Shown: positions 58,161 to 64,000 of the stretch, piece after piece
How positions within the stretch are numbered: the first letter of the stretch is position 1
Layout: the number at the start of each line of letters is the position of its first letter
Source of the DNA: Gnetum montanum
Taxonomy: Eukaryota; Streptophyta; Gnetopsida; Gnetales; Gnetaceae
Assembly (NCBI GenBank): GCA_015680685.1
Contig: MNCI01030336.1
Span: 275,868-339,867, forward strand
Length of the DNA: 64,000 nt
Direction of reading: 5' to 3'
Notes under the pieces: generated by a model
Seen by the model: only the letters and a program-made list of their open reading frames with translations
What the model was told of the DNA's origin: nothing
The model's database searches: none
Program-made: the position numbers and the translations under genes

Positions 58161-59250
58161 TTCATTATCCGCTTAAAAGAGATCCACTTCAAGAGGCCCC
58201 CACCTAGGTTTTACCATTTCAAAGTTCCAAATCGTACGTGTCTTTCCACGCATCTCCGTCCCACCTTTACCCTCAAAGTACCACCAAGCGGTCGAAAAGA
58301 GCTGGCACTTGCCAGTTATTTTTTAAATTGTATATGGTAATAACTTAAACGTTCGAATAACATCATTGGATTTAGTTCTTAATCATGTTTACATGAATAA
58401 TTGTTGTCTCCGCATGCTGCAAACAAAGGCGACCCACCATTGCGCCCCTTCGATCAGCCGTTAAAAAGTCTCTAATCATCAGTTTAGAGTTTATTGTCTA
58501 ATTAATGGAATCATGCCACACGTTCAAAAATGGTTTAGTTAGACAATAAACCCATATCATGATTTGTAATTTTCAAACGAAATTGGGCGCAAATTCTAGA
58601 CAGCTAGGTTATCAAACTATAACCCAGTATTTCTTCCCTATTTCCTAAGTTAAAAATGATAGTAATAGAATATTAGAAAATAGTGAATTTCAACACTGAG
58701 GTGTTAGCTGAGGGATGACTTCATGTGCCAGGTTCAATTCTACTAAATACCATTAAATTGTAGAACTGCTAAACAACATTAAATTATAAACTTCTATGGT
58801 TTCCAACACCCCAAACTCTAACCCAAACCCAATATTTCTCTTCAAAGTTCAAACTCTTTACACGGGAAACAAAATAATATGCGGAAAGCAAACCATTTTT
58901 GAACAGGATAATCAGCGGCCTCGCCGATATCTTCAAAGTTTAAACTATTCAGAAATTAAGCCAGATGTTTGAACAACTGATGAATAATCACCAGATTGTA
59001 ATTATTACCAATCAATTTCTTCGAGGTTGAAACTATGCGGAAAACAAGCGACGATATTTGAACAGGAGAATAATCACCTGATTGTGATTATTTACCGCCG
59101 GGCCCGATTTCTCAGGCGGAACAGAACACGGACGAATATCCGAAGCCGGAGGACCTGCGCTGCGCGGAAACCAACATAGTAAACGGATCCCCAGTTGCAA
59201 CTTTTCCATCGGATCCGATCTAGCAGAACGAACGAACGAACGAACGAAAA
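58161..59250. other. Region downstream of the WAV3-like gene
   Basis: No gene supported. It contains one more SINE-like head at 58694-58750 (GAGGTGTTAGCTGAGGG and GGTTCAATTCT), a repeated pair TTGAACAACTGATGAATAATC / TTGAACAGGAGAATAATC-like segments (58968-59090), and a GAAC tetranucleotide run at 59226-59247. Confidence 0.45.
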
Positions 59251-59381
59251 TCTAAATTCCAAACCTATAAACCATACTTAACAACACAGATGCCCCCAGA
59301 ATTAGCCTAAAAAACTAGATCAACAAACAAAACAAACATTTTCCTTCCATTAATGGCTGGCTGGGTGGGTCAGGGGGGCTC

Positions 59382-60374
59382 TCATGAACCAGACGAAGCA
59401 TCGCTGGCGCGGGCGCAGGATTTCCGCAACAGGGCGACCTTGGCGAGCTTCTCGGAGGCGACCCACGCGGCAGTAGCCGATCCCTGCGACTGCGACTGCG
59501 ACTGCGATTGCGACCGCGCAAGCATGTCCGCCATTGATGGCGTCTGGTACTCGCGACTGTAACTCTCGAAGCTCTCGCCGCGCGTGGTGGCGCGCTGCCG
59601 AAAATGCGAGCTCTCGGCGGACAGCACGAAGGCGCGCCCGAATCGCTCGTATATCTGGCGACTGGCCATGCGGTCCTGGATCTCCGCGATCTCCGCCTGC
59701 AGGCTCTGTCCGAGCCCGGCGTCCACGCCGGCCTGGAGCCGCCCCTTGGCCTGCTCCAGCACCTCGCGCGCCCCAGCAATGTCGCCGCGGTCCGCCATGG
59801 CCCGAGCTTCGGCGATGGCGTTCGCCGTGCCGACCCGGCGCTGCTGCTTGTCCACCTCAGCGTTCTTGGGAGGGCACGGATCGTCCGAGATCCGGAGCGA
59901 CAGGATCTCCGGACCCGAGCTGTGAACCAGGCCTGTGACAGGGTCCTTGTGATTGCATTCCACAGACAGGATTTCCGCAGGGGAGGCCTGGATCTGGTGG
60001 AGTTCCAGGAGAATGTCGCGGGATTCGTCGGCGTAGAGGTCGCCCAGAGTTATGCCGGCGCCGGTTCCGCCGGCGGAGACGACGGTGGCGTAGCTGCCGG
60101 CGTGGACGGCCCGGATTGCAGCGGCGGTTTCGGTGCAGGAGACGGTGACACGGAGCTCCTGCACGGAGACGGTCAGGAGGCCGCCGATGCACTGCGCGAA
60201 GGCGTCCTGAACCAGTCGCTCGCTCTGCACGAAAGAGAAGGTCCCGCCCGTGCGCTCCGCGATGGCGTGCAGCGTCGCCGCGTCGTGGTCGCTGCCGAAG
60301 CCGAAGGTGTGCACCGGCGTCCCCACCGGCGTCGAACACGCCGACAGGCCCAGCAGGCTCAGATTGTACGTGTC
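59382..60374 (-). CDS. WAV3-like: WAV3-like exon 3
   Basis: 330 codons plus TGA, starting at acceptor CTGCACCAG with DTYNLSLLGL, which continues the vWA fold (VHTFGFGSDHD). It ends SSGS-stop. A (Ser-Gln)5 run lies near 59490-59520. Confidence 0.93.
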   Translation of the reverse strand, partial: DTYNLSLLGLSACSTPVGTPVHTFGFGSDHDAATLHAIAERTGGTFSFVQSERLVQDAFAQCIGGLLTVSVQELRVTVSCTETAAAIRAVHAGSYATVVSAGGTGAGITLGDLYADESRDILLELHQIQASPAEILSVECNHKDPVTGLVHSSGPEILSLRISDDPCPPKNAEVDKQQRRVGTANAIAEARAMADRGDIAGAREVLEQAKGRLQAGVDAGLGQSLQAEIAEIQDRMASRQIYERFGRAFVLSAESSHFRQRATTRGESFESYSREYQTPSMADMLARSQSQSQSQSQGSATAAWVASEKLAKVALLRKSCARASDASSGS

Positions 60375-63300
60375 CTGGTGCAGAGGAAAAAAAAAGGAGC
60401 CTTTTTAGTGCTTTCTTTGCTTGCTTGAAAACATGGAGATCGCGGTCTTTTCAGTGTGTTTTTTCAATACGATGGAAATTCTGGTGTTTTTCTTGTGGCT
60501 TTCAGAATTTTCTTCATGGTTTTTTTGTTGAATCTCAGCAAGCAAGTAGAGACATGGTGATGTTTGAATTCTTAACATGATTTGGATATTCAGATGCTCT
60601 TAGTGACGGAAATCGTGCCGTAATTTCTTTTGACTTCAGTGCAACGCACATAAAGCAATAGAGCAAGAGACAGTTTCAGTTTGTATCAGCAATTGACGCA
60701 GTAAATCAAGTCAGCAAGAAGTTGTAAAGTGTATAAGATTTCAGAATGCAAATGAAGCAATATTTTGTGAAACGAATTAGTTGTATAAGCTAAAACAAGT
60801 ACTGTATTTTGTTTTTGTTCAGAAAAATGTGTTGATTGGTGATACAAATCTTCAGCAGCACAGCGCAAAGTACAGTCGGCAATTTTGATTCCTGATTCGT
60901 TCTTTTGATTTAGCAGGAACGCAAATAAACAAAATAGCAGGATAGACATGTAAAAAACCTGGGTGCACGATAGGAACAGTTGGAAGAGCCCATTTAGAGA
61001 ATGGGAACGGGGCGTAACAAACCGTTGCTTTGAATGATCAGTTGCCGTGTTGACTAACGAAGTTTGTGAATCTGTTTTCTCATTTTTGAAATATACACCA
61101 ATCTTGTCTAAACACGTTCTTTTCGGGACGAAACAAGACATCGATTTCAGTCACAGCACGTTTCTTTCGGTTTAAAGTGGCAAATTAATCGCCAGCGTAT
61201 GACACAAACAGTTATCATCAGCAATCATGATTCTTAATCCATTTCTTCCATTTCTAAACATGCAGATCACGCAACAGAGGAAGAAACGATCAGGCAATTG
61301 TGATTCGTATCGTATTTCGCTTGAATCTTGACTACCGAACATAAAAAGTTTAGATATACTTTTTAAAGATGTTCTAGCAACGGTGATTCTTAATTTCCTC
61401 CTCGTTCCAAAGCTTGGAAGAGTTCGTATTAGATTACCTGGCCGTCGGAGAGCAGCATGATGGCGGCGACCGGGTTGCGGAAGCGGCGATCAGCGAGGAC
61501 CTTGGCGCCCTTGCGGACGCCGTCGGCAATATTGGTGCCGCCCATGGGAATGAGGCGATCCACCGCGCGAGCAGCCGCACGGTGCGCTTCTGGAGTCATT
61601 CGACGCAATGGCAGCGCCCTGCGCGCCGTCGATGCAAACGCCACAACCGCGAGGCGGTCCGCGCCGCTCAGATTCCCGATCACGAACGTCATTGCTCGCT
61701 TCAGCAGGCTCAGCTTCGTTCCGCTCATGCTCCCGCTCACGTCCAGTACCGTTACCAGGTCGATCGGTGCTCGCTTTCGGCTCTGGTTGCCGCTCGCTTT
61801 CACACGCACCAGCACGTTGAAGCTGTCCGTCCAAGAAGGAGGTATCCACTCGTACTCAGGGAACAGAGCAATCTGCATTTTGCTGCTGCATTCCTCCGAT
61901 TCCGATTCCGATTGCTCATTGCTTTCGTGAGGGTTTGAAGGAACCGAATCGGCATCCAACGGCTCATCGTCGTGGTACATAGCAGGCTCCTGATTGCAGC
62001 CTTGGCGACTGCCGCGGAAGTTCGCAATGGAGTCGTCCAGGATTCGCAGAACCGGATCCAGGCGCCTTTGCTCTTCCTCGGCATTTCGAATGGCTTCTTC
62101 GTAGCGTCTTTGATTGTGATTGTGATTGTGATTTTGATGATGATGATGATGCCGTTGCTGCTGCTGCTGCTGATGAGGTTCTTGATCCAAAGCGGTTCTG
62201 TGCTTCAGCGCGGCGTCGTGGTTAGGGCCCTGCCACGGTACTTCTTTCCACTGTGCGCGGCAGACCGGGCATACGAGGTTGCCGTGGCGGACATTGGAGG
62301 CGATGCACTGGAAATGGAAAGAGTGCGAGCACTCGGCTGTGAAGAGCGCATGGCCGTGGCCTGGCTTCATGCTCTCGAGACATATTGGACAGCTACTCTG
62401 CAGAATCGGCAGGAAATTCCAGGCGATAAGGAAAACGCATATCATTTGCTTTAAAAATTGATCGAGAAAAGAAGTAACGGCATTTCTTATCAAAAGCAAT
62501 CCAAATCAGGAATTCAAACTATATATCTTTCCGCAACAACGCCGAGCCACGAGAATTTGTCTTCGTGCGTTCCTTGCTGAATATCGTGATACGCAATCTG
62601 ATCGACAAATGCCTCCATTATCGTCACCGGGAATGTGCTTTATCAAAGAATCTTTCCACTTTCTTTACTTTTATCGACAAGTGGAATTCCAGAAACATGA
62701 ACGCCTACTGTTCTGCCTCATTCTGCACCGAGAGATGCAGCAAGAACAACTATTTGTGGCAAGAGTTTCTACTGAACAGCTCCCTTCAAGAGTTTCATCA
62801 GCCTTCGACTGTTAATGTGGTAGAAGGAAAAATGCTTTGGTTAGCGTGATCAAGCAACTCGACGATTGCGGACATTCTTCATCTCTCCTTGCCGCAGGAT
62901 CGAATGAACTTAAGCTATAGACAATTTCTGGAAATCTTGCCTTTCAGATTAAATACAGGAACTCTCAAGACAAAACGTTGGCTGCGAGCGTTCAGTATCT
63001 AGATTTTACATCCCAAAAATTCTCCAAAAGCGTACTCGCTCTGGACAAAGCACCGGCGAAACTCATCATCCTTTCCTTGCAGCAAGCTCAAAGAACAAAA
63101 TGAAAAACAGCAAAGCTAACTTAAACTAACTATATCTCTAAAAATCTACGTCTTCTTGTACGAAGATCAAATGAAGAAAAAGCACTATAAGACGCTTCTA
63201 AGAATCATCATCTTCTCTTGCTGCAACATCGAAAGAGCCTAGAAAATCAAACATCAAACGAACTTAAGCTACATCTATTTCTTCAATTCCACATCTTTCC

Positions 63301-63775
63301 CTGCAGCAAGAGCCACTGAAACTCCTCACCTTTCAAACCAGAAAACACCTCAAAGATCCTTCGTCCCTTCATGCTAACACGATCGCGTTACACAGACTCG
63401 CCTCAAAACCCTAACGCTCGCAGAAATCTCCTTCCTCGGACACGACGTTGCACTTACTCTGGGAGTTCTTGCGCCGCCGCTGCGGAAGAGGCTGAGCGCG
63501 CGGGAGGGCGAGAGCGGGGACGAAGGCGACGGAGCCGACGAGCTCTTGCCATCGGGCGACAAATCCAGACTTTCCAAGTGTCGAAGCTGCAAAGGACTCG
63601 GCCGAGGGCTGTTGCTGCTGCTGCTGCATGCCTCGGATCTGGCTCTGCATTCAGTCGGAGTCGGCGCATGCTGCTGCTGCTGCTGCTGCTCCTCGTGTTC
63701 ATCATCATCCGCGGGCGCAGAAGCACACGCGCCGAGTCCAAAAGCGCTGCGAGCGCGTCTCCAACCAGTGCCCAT
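59382..63775 (-). CDS. WAV3-like: WAV3-type E3 ubiquitin ligase (RING plus von Willebrand A domain), three exons
   Basis: Joining 63775-63458, 62397-61438 and 60374-59382 gives 756 residues; family members are usually about 700. The start MGTGWRRA is the conserved N-terminus of the family. A Ser/Pro-rich exon 1 has a Gln run (residues 30-35). The RING domain spans residues 109-152, with zinc ligands at C109, C112, C129, H131, H134, C137, C149 and C152. A Gln/His tract follows (181-202). The vWA domain starts near 317, with the metal-site motif DVSGS (D325, S327, S329). The C-terminal part has the EAR-like helical region and a Ser-Gln repeat. Both introns are GT-AG with phase 0. Known family members (WAV3, WAVH1, EDA40; rice SOR1) are cytoplasmic E3 ligases acting in root gravitropism and auxin responses. 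The exons are GC-rich and free of stops, so this is the one gene here likely to be active. Confidence 0.93.
60375..61437 (-). other. WAV3-like intron 2
   Basis: 1063 bases, GTAATC to CACCAG, AT-rich with a T-rich tract before the acceptor. Nothing else is seen in it. Confidence 0.9.
61438..62397 (-). CDS. WAV3-like: WAV3-like exon 2
   Basis: 320 codons between acceptor TTCTGCAG (62398-62399 complement) and donor CAG|GTAATC. Encodes the RING, the Gln/His tract and most of the vWA domain, ending at LLSDGQ. The hydrophobic stretch that is open upstream of it belongs to intron 1 and is not coding. Confidence 0.93.
62398..63457 (-). other. WAV3-like intron 1
   Basis: 1060 bases, GTAAGT to TCTGCAG. 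No embedded gene is seen. Confidence 0.9.
63458..63775 (-). CDS. WAV3-like: WAV3-like exon 1
   Basis: 106 codons, from ATG at 63775-63773 to the donor AGA|GTAAGT. An in-frame ATG 30 codons further upstream (63865) exists, but family conservation begins at MGTGWRRA, so the downstream start is preferred. Confidence 0.9.
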
Positions 63776-64000
63776 GGTCAGATATGACTCACGCAACGAA
63801 CAAAAAACCTCTCTCTCTTTCTCTCTCTCTTTCTCAGTCACAGAAGTAGCGGCAGACCAGAACATTGGTTTTCATCGTTGCAGGAACTGCCACAGCGGCA
63901 GCGGCAACGAGTGGGCCTCCTCTTTCTTAATGCAACGGCGCCGAATTGTTTGAAAGCTGCTGCGGCGGCTTCGGACAAATGGAGGAAAAACTGCAGATAA
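63776..64000 (-). promoter_or_regulatory. 5' untranslated region of the WAV3-like gene
   Basis: A GA-rich microsatellite (complement of the CTCTCT run at 63811-63835) lies about 40 bases upstream of the start codon, a common feature of plant 5' leaders. The promoter itself is beyond the window. Confidence 0.6.

Noticed and set aside
59604-60428. A 274-codon plus-strand open frame
   Set aside because: Shadow of the GC-rich WAV3-like exon 3 on the opposite strand; no independent support.
61414-62454. Plus-strand open frames opposite WAV3-like exon 2
   Set aside because: Shadows of exon 2; the products are low-complexity Arg-rich sequences.
62398-62499. Hydrophobic N-terminus (membrane anchor) directly before the RING
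   Set aside because: It is translated intron: an acceptor TTCTGCAG at 62398 joins in phase to exon 1, which has the family-typical start.
63776-63865. Upstream in-frame ATG as the start of the WAV3-like protein
   Set aside because: It would add 30 Glu/Arg-rich residues encoded by the GA microsatellite; conservation begins at MGTGWRRA.

Overview
The window looks like a piece of a large, repeat-rich seed-plant genome, perhaps a gymnosperm. That guess rests only on the old, heavily mutated, deeply nested LTR retrotransposons and the plant-specific gene at the right end; no species is recognised.

Positions 1-52581 are a single nest of five Ty3/gypsy LTR retrotransposons. The outer element (C, + strand) enters the window inside its gag and ends with a 3' LTR at 51687-52581. 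It was split twice. Element B (+, Tat lineage, 2197-29834, target duplication ACTCA) sits in C gag, and element A (+, 6779-16757, target duplication CTTAT) sits in B protease. Element F (- strand, 37876-50801, target duplication CAACC) sits in a 3' open frame of C, and element D (+, 43413-50417) sits in F's 5' LTR. A, C, D and F belong to one Athila-like family: LTRs run TGATGAG...CTCATCA, the primer site resembles a tRNA-Asp end, the Gag knuckle is Cx2Cx3Hx3-4C, and an intron-preceded 3' frame lies in the env position. D and F have lost nearly all of pol. No element keeps an intact coding capacity.

Element B is about 17.7 kb once A is removed. Its protease and reverse transcriptase are separated by about 5.6 kb that carries an antisense, multi-exon, decayed gene (17460-21140), followed by a tandem array of palindromes whose motif also fills the U3 of its LTRs. 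Its pol has the extra RNase H domain of the Tat lineage.

From 52582 to about 59250 there is no intact protein gene. This part holds a higher-order tandem repeat (53375-54200), an intact tRNA-Ser(UGA) on the minus strand, at least six tRNA-headed SINE-like repeats and a LINE remnant.

The right end (59382-63775, minus strand) holds the only apparently functional protein gene: a three-exon, 756-residue WAV3-type E3 ubiquitin ligase with a RING and a von Willebrand A domain. Its exons are GC-rich, in sharp contrast to the AT-rich repeats.

Three places look like assembly joins: an inverted contig between two single Ns (31545-31939), an uncollapsed 88-bp overlap around an N at 49771, and a 10-N gap at 50363-50372.
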